A stretch of DNA of 64,000 bases. It comes from Pycnopodia helianthoides. Taxonomy: Eukaryota; Echinodermata; Asteroidea; Forcipulatida; Asteriidae. The DNA is taken from positions 2,921,501 through 2,985,500 of the forward strand of contig CM063250.1 of the NCBI GenBank assembly GCA_032158295.1, written 5' to 3'. Below, one piece after another: positions 47,670 through 57,912 of this stretch; position 1 is the stretch's first letter, and the number at the start of each line of letters is the position of its first letter. Below the pieces are notes generated by a model, which made no database searches, was not told the origin of the DNA, and saw nothing but the letters and a program-made list of their open reading frames with translations. Position numbers and translations under genes: made by a program.

Positions 47670-49045
47670 TGAAGCTAGCACAGTATTGGGCCCAGAGCCA
47701 GCCGCGTATTCGCGGAACAGCCAGCCGCGTATTTGCGGAAATAGAACACATGCAGTACAGGGAGGTGACAAAATGGCCCATTTCTGTCTGCGAGTCCGTT
47801 ATTTTATCCGAACGAATACTGAAATATTAGCCATAACTTGCAGATTTTCATTAGATAGTATTGAAATGTTATAGCTAAATCTCATTGAAAAGCAAAAAAC
47901 AAAGAAAATAAAAGTAACTAAATAACAAAAAATAAGCCGCAAACACGGAGACAATGTCCGTGTGTTATGTCATTTTTACGCTGTTTAAATACTATTTTAA
48001 TATTTTGAAAAGAGTTTGTACCCTTCGTTATGAGTAAAAATGGCAGTTTTAGTCCAGAATCTTGAAAACTAATACACTGGGAGTATCAAATTTTTGAGCT
48101 GGCTAATTTGGTCGACTAATTACTGGTTAATTAACCACAGATGAGTAAAAGTGGAATATTTAGTCCAGAATCTTGAAGACTGATAATACACTGGGCATAT
48201 CAAATTTTTGAGCTGGCTAATTCGGTCAACTAATTAGTGGTAAATTAACCACAGTTAAACATCAGACGCCATTTCCATCTAAAACACGTACAATTGCATA
48301 TGCGGTAAAGTCAACTACCTCTTGTAAAGAATTTGTACCCTTCATTATAATTAAAAGTGGAATTTTTAGTCCAAAATCTTGAAGACTGATACACTGGGCA
48401 TATCAAATTTTTGAGCTGGCTAATTCGGTCAACTAATTAGTGGTAAATTAACCACAGTTAAACAGACACCATTTCCATCTAAAACACGTACAATTGCATA
48501 TGCGGTAAAGTCAACTACCTCTTGTAAGAAATTTGTACCCTTCATTATGAGTAAAAGTGGAATATTTAGTCCAGAATTTTTAAGCCTGATACATACACTG
48601 GGCATATCCAATTTTTGAGCTGGCTAATTTGGGCCACTAATTAGTGGTCACTTATCACAGTTATACAGACGCAATTTTCCATCTAAAACACGTACAATCG
48701 CATACGCGGTAAAGTCAACTACCTATTGTAAAGAATTTGTACCCTTCATTTAAAATAAAAGTGGAATTTTTAGTCCAGAATCTTGTAGACTGATACACTT
48801 TGGGCATTTGGTCCACTAATTAGTGGTTAATTAACCACAGTTATACGTACGCCTTTTTTCCATATAAAACACGCACAATTGCATATGCGGTTGAGTCAAC
48901 TACCTCTTGTAATGAATTTGTACCCTTTATTATAATTAAAAGTGGAATTTTTAGTCCAGAATCTTGCAGACTGATACACTTTGGGCATTTCAAATTTTTC
49001 AGCTCGCTAATATTTTTTCCACTAATTAGTGGTCAATTAACGACC
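47670..49045. repeat. Left outer arm: JIP1 5' region plus AT-rich tandem units
   Basis: From 47670 to about 48000 lies the end segment that doubles as JIP1's immediate 5' region. From there on, roughly 210-bp tandem units carry GAATTTGTACCCTTCATTAT, TTTTTGAGCTGGCTAATT and ACTAATTAGTGGT. Similar units recur at 50606-51350, and in reverse at 56990-57600. Confidence 0.8.
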
Positions 49046-49079
49046 CCAGGTAGCAAGCCCATATTGAACCCATAATGGG

Positions 49080-50606
49080 AAACATCTGGGAAATATCTGG
49101 GCCATTATGTGCGGCCGGAAAGTTTTTAGCCGGCCCATGCATGGCACCGGGGAAACTGTTTACCCCACCCGAGGAGCCGGGGAAAGTTTTTACCCGGCCC
49201 ACGGCACAGGGGAAATGTTTTACCCGGCCCGAAAAAGCCGGGGAAAGTTTTTACCTGGCCCACGGCACCCGGGAAATTTCTTATCGGGCCCGGGTAGCAG
49301 GGGAAAGTTTTTACCCGGCCCACGGCAAGGGGAAATGTTTTACCCGGCCCGAGAAGCCGGGGAAAGTTTTTACCTGGCCCACGGCACCCGGGAAATTTCT
49401 TATCGGGCCCGAGTAGCAGGGGAAAGTTTTTACCTGGCCCACGGCATCCGGCAAATTTCTTACCCGGCCCGAGTAGCCGGGGAAAGTTTTTTATCCGGCC
49501 CGAGTAGCCGGGGAAAATTTTTACCCGGCCCACGGCACCCGGGAAATTTCTTACCCGGCCGGCACGAGTAGCCGGGGAAAGTTTTTAACTGGCCCACGGC
49601 ACCCGGGAAATTTCTTATCGGGCCCGAGTAGCAGGGGAAAGTTTTTAAATGGCCCACGGCACCGGGAAATTTCTTACCCGGCCCGAGTAGCCGGAGGAAG
49701 TTTTTACCCGGCCCATGGCATCCGGTAAATTTCTAACCCGGCCCGAGTAGCCGGGAAAGATTTTACCCGGCCCACGGCACCGGGGAAACTTTTTACCCGG
49801 CCTGAGTAGCCGGGGAAAGTTTTCACCTGGCCCACGGCACCCGGGAAATTCCTTATCGGGCCCGAGTAGCAGGGGAAAGTTTTTACCCGGCCCACGGCAC
49901 CTGGGAAATTTCTTACCCGGCACGAGTAGCCGAGGAAAGTTTTTACCCGGCCCATGGCATCCGGTAAATTCCGAACCCGGCCCGAGTAGCCGGGAAAGAT
50001 TTTACCCGGCCCACGGCACAGGGGAAACTTTTTAACCCGGCCTAAGTAGCCGGGGAAAGTTTTCACCTGGCCCACGGCACCCGGGAAATTTCTTATCGGT
50101 CCCGAGTATCAGGGGAAAGTTTTTACCCGGCCCACGGCACCCGGGAAATTTCTTACCCGGCACGAGAAGCCGGGGAAAGTTTTTAACTGGCCCACGGCAC
50201 CCGGGAAATTTCTTATCGGGCACGAGTAGCCGGGGAAAGTTTTTACCCGGCCCATGGCATCCGGTAAATTTCGAACCCGGCCCGAGTAGCCGGGAAAGAT
50301 TTTACCCAGCCCACGGCACCGGGGAAACTTTTTACCCGGCCTGAGTAGCCGGGGAAAGTTTTCACCTGGCCCACGGCACCCGGGAAATTTCTTATCGGGC
50401 CCGAGTAGCAGGGGAAAGTTTTTACCCGGCCCACGGCACCCGGGAAATTTCTTACCCGGCACGAGTAGTCGGGGAAAGTTTTTACCCGGCCCACGGCACC
50501 CGGGAAATTTCTTATCGGGCCCGAGTAGCAGGGGAAAGTTTTTACCCGGCCCACGGCACCCGGGAAATTTCTTATCGGGCCCGAGTAGCCGGGGAAAGTT
50601 TTTTTT
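49080..50606. repeat. GC-rich 60-bp satellite, block 1
   Basis: About 25 copies of a 60-base unit made of two similar halves: CCGGGGAAAGTTTTTACCCG then GCCCACGGCACCCGGGAAAT then TTCTTATCGGGCCCGAGTAG. Stops are rare in several frames, so open frames here are not evidence of genes. Confidence 0.9.
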
Positions 50607-51400
50607 ACCTGTAAAGAATTTGAATCTTATAGTTATAAATACAAGTGGCAGTTTTAGTCCAGAATCTTGAAAACTGATACACTATATCCGATTTTTGAGC
50701 TGGCTAATTTGGTCCACTAATTAGTGGTTAATTAACCACAGTTATACGTACGCCTTTTTCCATATAAAACACGCACAATTGCATAAGCGGTTGAGTCAAC
50801 TACCTCTTGTAATGAATTTGTACCCTTTATTATAATTAAAAGTGGAAATTTTAAGTCCAGAATCTTGAAGACTGATACACTCGTCATATCAAATTTTTGA
50901 GCTGGCTAATTCGGTCCATTAAATAGTGGTAAATTAACCACAGTTAAACAGGCACCATTTCCATCTAAGACACGTACAATTGCAAATGCGGTAAAGTCAA
51001 TACCTCTTGTAAGAAATTTGTACCCTTCATTATGAGTAAAAGTGGAATATTTAGTCCAGAATTTTGAAGACTGATACATACACTGGGCATATCAATTTTT
51101 TGAGCTGGCTAATTTGGGCCACTAATTAGTGGTCACTTATCACAGTTATACAGACGCAATTTTCCATCTAAAACACGTACAATTGCATACGCGGTAAAGT
51201 CAACTACCTATTGTAATGAATTTGTACCCTTCATTATAAATAAAAGTGGAATTATTAGTCCAGAATCTTGCAGACTGATACATTTTGGGCATTTCAAATT
51301 TTCAGCTGGCTAATATTTTTTCCACTAATTAGTGGTCAATAGTTAACGACCCCAGGTAGCAAGCCCATATTGAACCCATAATGGGAAACATCTGGGAAAT
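50606..51400. repeat. Second AT-rich block, direct copy of the left arm
   Basis: Repeats the AT-rich units and then the junction CGACCCCAGGTAGCAAGCCC and CATAATGGGAAACATCTGGG in the same order as 49040-49110, showing a higher-order direct duplication. Confidence 0.8.
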
Positions 51401-51950
51401 ATCTGGGCCATTATGTGCGGCCGGAAAGTTTTTAGCCGGCCCATGCATGGCACCGGGGAAACTGTTTACCCGACCCGAGGAGCCGGGGAAAGTTTTTACC
51501 CGGCCCACGGCACAAGGGAAATGTTTTACCCGGCCCGAGAAGCCGGGGAAAGTTTTTACCTGGCCCACGGCACCCAAGAAATTTCATATCGGGCCCGAGT
51601 AGCAGGGGAAAGTTTATTACCTGGTCCACGGCACCCGGGAAATTTCTTATCGGGCCGAAGTAGCAGGGGAAAGTTTTTACCCGGCCCACGGCACAAGGGA
51701 AATGTTTTACCCGGCCCGAGAAGCCGGGGAAAGTTTTTACCTGGCCCACGGCACCCAAGAAATTTCATATCGGGCCCGAGTAGCAGGGGAAAGTTTATTA
51801 CCTGGTCCACGGCACCCGGGAAATTTCTTATCGGGCCGAAGTAGCAGGGGAAAGTTTTTACCCGGCCCACGGCACCCGGGAAATTTCTTACCCGGCCCGA
51901 GTAGCCGGGGAAAGTTTTTACCCGGCCCGAGTAGCCGGGAAAGTTTTTAC
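51400..51950. repeat. GC-rich 60-bp satellite, block 2
   Basis: About nine copies of the block 1 unit. A roughly 180-base stretch (51540-51660) recurs almost exactly at 51720-51840. Confidence 0.85.
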
Positions 51951-52240
51951 CGACTTGTCCACAAGTCTACGCTTTTGCCAATAAAGGTGCGTACTGACAA
52001 CGTAAACAAGACTAACAATGCGCACGCATCCACACGAAACACCACGCAATGTTATCTCCGAGACAAACATTAAACGACTTGTCCACAAGTCTACGGTTTT
52101 GCCAATAAAGGTGCGTACTGACAACGTAAACAAGACTAGCAATGCGCACGCATCCACACGAAACACCACACAATGTTATCTCCGAGACAAACATTAAACG
52201 ACTTGTCCACATGTCTACGCTTTTACCAATGTATATTAAG
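51951..52240. repeat. 124-bp tandem repeat near the fold-back centre
   Basis: Two complete units (51951-52074, 52075-52198) and a partial third. Each begins CGACTTGTCCACAAGTCTAC and includes GTGCGTACTGACAACGTAAA. Confidence 0.9.
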
Positions 52241-52289
52241 AAAAGAAAAGCGTCTTTTACGAGTAGACAAGTTGGCGCAATTAGATAGT

Positions 52290-52483
52290 TCATGGTAACT
52301 TTAATAGCAGGGTCCTTGGTTCGAATCACCTAGAAGCAACAAACTTTCTTTTTTCTTATTAGAAAACGAATTGTTACTTTATATTGAACAAAAAATAGGG
52401 TGGTGGTGGGCAGTAATTTAGGGCAATCGGTAGAGTCAGCGACTAGAAGAGCAAAGGTTAGTGGTTCGAATCCCCCAGCTCCC
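52290..52483 (+). repeat. Two tRNA-like fragments
   Basis: Each ends in a T-arm-like block: TTGGTTCGAATCACC near 52316-52330 and AGTGGTTCGAATCCCCC near 52461-52477. Full cloverleafs are not formed, so they are SINE or tRNA relics at the border of the 61-bp satellite. Confidence 0.35.
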
Positions 52484-55400
52484 CGGCGCCTCGGGCCGGG
52501 TAAAAACTTTCTCCGGGTCCTGGGGCCCGGGTAAAGGTTTTCCCCGGCGCCTCGGGCCGGGTAAAAACTTTCTCCGGGTCCTGGGGCCCGGGTAAAGGTT
52601 TTCCCCGGCGCCTCGGGCCGGGTAAAAACTTTCTCCGGGTCCTGGGGCCCGGGTAAAGGTTTTCCCCGGCGCCTCGGGCCGGGTAAAAACTTTCTCCGGG
52701 TCCTGGGCCCGGGTAAAGGTTTTCCCGGCGCCTCGGGCCGGGTAAAAACTTTCTCCGGGTCCTGGGGCCCGGGTAAAGGTTTTCCCCGGCGCCTCGGGCC
52801 GGGTAAAAACTTTCTCCGGGTCCTGGGGCCCGGGTAAAGGTTTTCCCCGGCGCCTCGGGCCGGGTAAAAACTTTCTCCGGGTCCTGGGGCCCGGGTAAAG
52901 GTTTTCCCCGGCGCCTCGGGCCGGGTAAAAAACTTTCTCCGGGTCCTGGGGCCCGGGTAAAGGTTTTCCCCGGCGCCTCGGGCCGGGTAAAAACTTTCTC
53001 CGGGTCCTGGGGCCCGGGTAAAGGTTTTCCCCGGCGCCTCGGGCCGGGTAAAAACTTTCTCCGGGTCCTGGGGCCCGGGTAAAGGTTTTCCCCGGCGCCT
53101 CGGGCCGGGTAAAAAACTTTCTCCGGGTCCTGGGGCCCGGGTAAAGGTTTTCCCCGGCGCCTCGGGCCGGGTAAAAAACTTTCTCCGGGTCCTGGGGCCC
53201 GGGTAAAGGTTTTCCCCGGCGCCTCGGGCCGGGTAAAAACTTTCTCCGGGTCCTGGGGCCCGGGTAAAGGTTTTCCCCGGCGCCTCGGGCCGGGTAAAAA
53301 CTTTCTCCGGGTCCTGGGGCCCGGGTAAAGGTTTTCCCCGGCGCCTCGGGCCGGGTAAAAAACTTTCTCCGGGTCCTGGGGCCCGGGTAAAGGTTTTCCC
53401 CGGCGCCTCGGGCCGGGTAAAAACTTTCTCCGGGTCCTGGGGCCCGGGTAAAGGTTTTCCCCGGCGCCTCGGGCCGGGTAAAAACTTTCTCCGGGTCCTG
53501 GGGCCCGGGTAAAGGTTTTCCCCGGCGCCTCGGGCCGGGTAAAAACTTTCTCCGGGTCCTGGGGCCCGGGTAAAGGTTTTCCCCGGCGCCTCGGGCCGGG
53601 TAAAAACTTTCTCCGGGTCCTGGGGCCCGGGTAAAGGTTTTCCCCGGCGCCTCGGGCCGGGTAAAAACTTTCTCCGGGTCCTGGGGCCCGGGTAAAGGTT
53701 TTCCCCGGCGCCTCGGGCCGGGTAAAAACTTTCTCCGGGTCCTGGGGCCCGGGTAAAGGTTTTCCCCGGCGCCTCGGGCCGGGTAAAAACTTTCTCCGGG
53801 TCCTGGGGCCCGGGTAAAGGTTTTCCCCGGCGCCTCGGGCCGGGTAAAAACTTTCTCCGGGTCCTGGGGCCCGGGTAAAGGTTTTCCCCGGCGCCTCGGG
53901 CCGGGTAAAAACTTTCTCCGGGTCCTGGGGCCCGGGTAAAGGTTTTCCCCGGCGCCTCGGGCCGGGTAAAAACTTTCTCCGGGTCCTGGGGCCCGGGTAA
54001 AGGTTTTCCCCGGCGCCTCGGGCCGGGTAAAAACTTTCTCCGGGTCCTGGGGCCCGGGTAAAGGTTTTCCCCGGCGCCTCGGGCCGGGTAAAAACTTTCT
54101 CCGGGTCCTGGGGCCCGGGTAAAGGTTTTCCCCGGCGCCTCGGGCCGGGTAAAAACTTTCTCCGGGTCCTGGGGCCCGGGTAAAGGTTTTCCCCGGCGCC
54201 TCGGGCCGGGTAAAAACTTTCTCCGGGTCCTGGGGCCCGGGTAAAGGTTTTCCCCGGCGCCTCGGGCCGGGTAAAAACTTTCTCCGGGTCCTGGGGCCCG
54301 GGTAAAGGTTTTCCCCGGCGCCTCGGGCCGGGTAAAAACTTTCTCCGGGTCCTGGGGCCCGGGTAAAGGTTTTCCCCGGCGCCTCGGGCCGGGTAAAAAC
54401 TTTCTCCGGGTCCTGGGGCCCGGGTAAAGGTTTTCCCCGGCGCCTCGGGCCGGGTAAAAACTTTCTCCGGGTCCTGGGGCCCGGGTAAAGGTTTTCCCCG
54501 GCGCCTCGGGCCGGGTAAAAACTTTCTCCGGGTCCTGGGGCCCGGGTAAAGGTTTTCCCCGGCGCCTCGGGCCGGGTAAAAACTTTCTCCGGGTCCTGGG
54601 GCCCGGGTAAAGGTTTTCCCCGGCGCCTCGGGCCGGGTAAAAACTTTCTCCGGGTCCTGGGGCCCGGGTAAAGGTTTTCCCCGGCGCCTCGGGCCGGGTA
54701 AAAACTTTCTCCGGGTCCTGGGGCCCGGGTAAAGGTTTTCCCGCGGCGGCCTCGGGCGCCGGTAAGGTTTTAAAAACTTTCTCCGGGTCCTGGGGCCGGG
54801 TAAAGGTTTTCCCCGGCGCCTCGGGCCGGGTAAAAACTTTCTCCGGGTCCTGGGGCCCGGGTAAAGGTTTTCCCGGCGCCTCGGGCCGGGTAAAAACTTT
54901 CCGGGTCCTGGGGCCCGGGTAAAGGTTTTCCCGGCGCCTCGGGCCGGGTAAAACTTTCTCCGGGTCCTGGGGCCCGGGTAAAGGTTTTCCCGGCGCCTCG
55001 GGCCGGTAAAAACTTTCTCCGGGTCCTGGGGCCGGGTAAAGGTTTTCCCGGCGCTCGGGCCGGGTAAAAACTTTCTCCGGGTCCTGGGCCGGGTAAAGGT
55101 TTTCCCCGGCGCCTCGGGCGGGTAAAAACTTTCTCCGGGTCTGGGCCGGGTAAAGGTTTTCCCCGGCGCCTCGGGCCGGGTAAAAACTTTCTCCGGGTCC
55201 TGGGGCCGGGTAAAGGTTTTCCCCGGCGCCTCGGGCCGGGTAAAAAACTTTCTCCGGGTCCTGGGGCCGGGTAAAGGTTTTCCCGGCCTCGGGCCGGGTA
55301 AAAACTTTCTCCGGGTCCTGGGGCCCGGGTAAAGGTTTTCCCCGGCGCCTCGGGCCGGGTAAAAACTTTCTCCGGGTCCTGGGGCCGGGTAAAGGTTTTC

Positions 55401-56272
55401 CCGGCGCCTCGGGCGGGTAAAAACTTTCTCCGGGTCCTGGGGCCGGGTAAAGGTTTTCCCGGCGCCTCGGGCCGGGTAAAAACTTTCTCGGGTCTGGGGC
55501 CCGGGTAAAGGTTTTCCCCGGCGCCTCGGGCCGGGTAAAAACTTTCTCCGGGTCCTGGGGCCCGGGTAAAGGTTTTCCCGGCGCCTCGGGCCGGGTAAAA
55601 ACTTTCCGGGTCCTGGGGCCCGGGTAAAGGTTTTCCCCGGCGCCTCGGGCCGGGTAAAAACTTTCCCCGGGTCCTGGGGCCGGGTAAAGGTTTCCCCGGC
55701 GCCTCGGGCCGGGTAAAAACTTTCCCCGGGTCCTGGGGCCCGGGTAAAGGTTTTCCCGGCGCTCGGGCCGGGTAAAAACTTTCCCGGGTCCTGGGGCCCG
55801 GGTAAAGGTTTTCCCCGGCGCCTCGGGCCGGGTAAAAACTTTCCCCGGGTCCTGGGGCCCGGGTAAAGGTTTTCCCCGGCGCCTCGGGCCGGGTAAAAAC
55901 TTTCTCCGGGTCCTGGGGCCCGGGTAAAGGTTTTCCCCGGCGCCTCGGGCCGGGTAAAAACTTTCTCCGGGTCCTGGGGCCCGGGTAAAGGTTTTCCCCG
56001 GCGCCTCGGGCCGGGTAAAAACTTTCTCCGGGTCCTGGGGCCCGGGTAAAGGTTTTCCCCGGCGCCTCGGGCCGGGTAAAAACTTTCTCCGGGTCCTGGG
56101 GCCCGGGTAAAGGTTTTCCCCGGCGCCTCGGGCCGGGTAAAAACTTTCTCCGGGTCCTGGGGCCCGGGTAAAGGTTTTCCCCGGCGCCTCGGGCCGGGTA
56201 AAAACTTTCTCCGGGTCCTGGGGCCCGGGTAAAGGTTTTCCCCGGCGCCTCGGGCCGGGTAAAAACTTTCTC
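52484..56272. repeat. GC-rich 61-bp satellite, about 62 copies
   Basis: Unit: CCCCGGCGCCTCGGGCCGGG, TAAAAACTTTCTCCGGGTCC, TGGGGCCCGGGTAAAGGTTT plus T. On the - strand all three frames lack stops, so a 1304-residue open stretch exists (56372 to 52458) that is rich in P, G and R. Copies at 52484-54740 and 55900-56270 are almost perfect. Copies between about 54741 and 55860 are full of one-base deletions. The unit contains, inverted, the core of the 60-bp satellite. Confidence 0.95.
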
Positions 56273-56276
56273 CAGG

Positions 56277-56548
56277 CGAAAATGTGTCAATGAGAGTGGA
56301 AGATGATTGTATGATCCTGGTAGGTTTATTAATGAGTATATATGCAAGACGAGGATTATATATCTGATCCAAAACATCCTGTTGCTGGCTGTGATGATTA
56401 CAGTAGATAAGGTTGAGATTAAAATCACCAGAAATTAAGCAAGACTTGTTTTCGTTGATTATACAATGGATTATTTTGTGGAAGCAAGTAATAAAATCAT
56501 TAAAATGGGCATTTGGGGGCTTATAAACAACACCTGCTATGATAGTCT
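56277..56548 (-). pseudogene. LINE endonuclease fragment abutting the satellite
   Basis: The - strand reads IIAGVVYKPPNAHFNDFITC, then SGDFNLNL, then INKPTRIIQSSSTLIDTF. GVVYxPPN, GDFNLNL and the INKPTR..TLIDxF block are hallmarks of the apurinic-type endonuclease domain of non-LTR retrotransposons. The frame is broken upstream of IIAG, and the fragment stops just where the 61-bp satellite starts. Confidence 0.75.
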
Positions 56549-56989
56549 AGTGTTTACAAGAATTAATTTATACAAATGTAATTAAGTTGAAATCCAGGGG
56601 GAAATAAATGAAAATAGGAAGATCATTCATGTATCAAAGACGGGGAAATTTATGTTGTCAGTCTTTCGACGTCAGAGGTGAGAGTGACCCTCCGACGCTA
56701 ACCGGTATAGTGGGTGAATTAAGTGAATATTTTATAAAGAACCCGGATGTGTTTTCTTCTAACTGTTACATTAAGACAAAATTTGAAATAAATATACAAC
56801 TATTTATTTTGATGCTTATTAAACTGTCCAGAAATTAAATAAAATTAATGAGATTTAAAAGTTAATCTTATTTGTATGCGTTGTTCTAAGTTGAACACTA
56901 ACCTTTTCGTAATTTTGATTGGGGGAATAAGGGAGTAATAACATTTTTATTCACGGCAAATTGTAATTGTAATTTAAATAGCTAGTTTA

Positions 56990-57912
56990 CTCAGCCACAT
57001 AGGCAATTGTGAGTATTATAGGAGAAAATGGCGTCTATATATTTGGATTAATTAACCACTAATTAGTGGACCAAATTAACCAGCTCAAAAATTTGGTATG
57101 CCCAGTATAATAGTCTTCAGGATTCCGGGCTAAAAATCACAAAAAGATTAATAATGAAGGGTACAAATTCTTTACAACTACGAGGTAGTTGACTCAACCG
57201 CGTATGCAACTGTGCGTGTTTTATGGAAAATGGCGTTTGTATAAGTGTGGTTAATTAACCACTAATTAGTGGACCAAATTAGCCAGCTCAAAAATTTGGT
57301 ATGCCCAGTGTATCAGTCTACAAGATTCTGGACTAAAACTGCCACTTTTATTTATAATGAAGGGTACAAATGTTTTACAATAGGTAGTTGACTTTACCGC
57401 AAATGCAATTGTGCGTGTTTTAGATGGAATCGGCGTCTGTATAACTGTGGTTAATTGACTACTAATTAGTGGTCCAAATTAGCCAGCTCAAAAATTTGAT
57501 ATACCCATTGATCAGTCTTCAAGATTCTGGACGAAAACTTCTACTTTTACTCATAACGAAGGGTACAAACTCTTTTCAAAATATGTTTCAGTATTTAAAC
57601 AGCGTAATTACGACATAACACACGCACATTGTCTCCGTGTTTGCCGCTTTTTTGTTATTTAGTTACTTTTTTCTTTGTTTATTACTTTCCAATAATTTAT
57701 AGCTATAACTTTTCAATATTATTTAATGAAAATATGTTAGTTATGGCTAATGTTTCAGTATTCGTTCGGATAAAATAACGGTTTCGCCGACAGAAAATGA
57801 GCCATTTTGTCACCTCCCTGTACTGCATGTGTTTTATTTTCGTGAATACGCGGCTGGCTGTTCCGCGAATATGCGGCTTGCTATTTTTGGGCCCAATACT
57901 GCGCTAGCTTCA
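56990..57912. repeat. Right outer arm, inverted copy of the left arm
   Basis: AT-rich units in reverse (AACCACTAATTAGTGG, AAATTAGCCAGCTCAAAAAT, AATGAAGGGTACAAA), then the inverted terminal segment 57600-57912 (TCAGTATTCGTTCGGATAAA, TTTGTCACCTCCCTGTACTG). By eye, identity to the left arm is around 85%. Confidence 0.8.

Larger units (their letters stand above)
47670..57912. mobile_element. Composite fold-back structure between JIP1 and YEATS2
   Basis: TGAAGCTAGC at 47670-47679 and its complement GCTAGCTTCA at 57903-57912 bound the structure. Adjacent to them, several hundred bases read as inverted copies: CAGTATTGGGCCC, CAGTACAGGGAGGTGACAAA and TTTATCCGAACGAATACTGA on the left recur as complements on the right. 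Inside are AT-rich tandem units, then GC-rich satellites in opposite orientations, then a central 124-bp tandem. I see no target-site duplication and no transposase. It may be a fold-back transposon or an inverted duplication enlarged by satellites. Confidence 0.6.

Noticed and set aside
47656..47781. Upstream in-frame ATG extending JIP1 by 42 residues
   Set aside because: The extension lies in the arm repeat, and its inverted copy at 57781-57912 does not keep a matching frame. MADEDEP at 47655 looks like a natural start.
49075..51870. Numerous 60-150 codon frames rich in G, P and K on both strands
   Set aside because: All are readings of the 60-bp satellite with the same peptide repeated.
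54770..56428. 552-codon open frame on the - strand
   Set aside because: Another frame of the same stop-free satellite, with LINE and flank DNA at its start.
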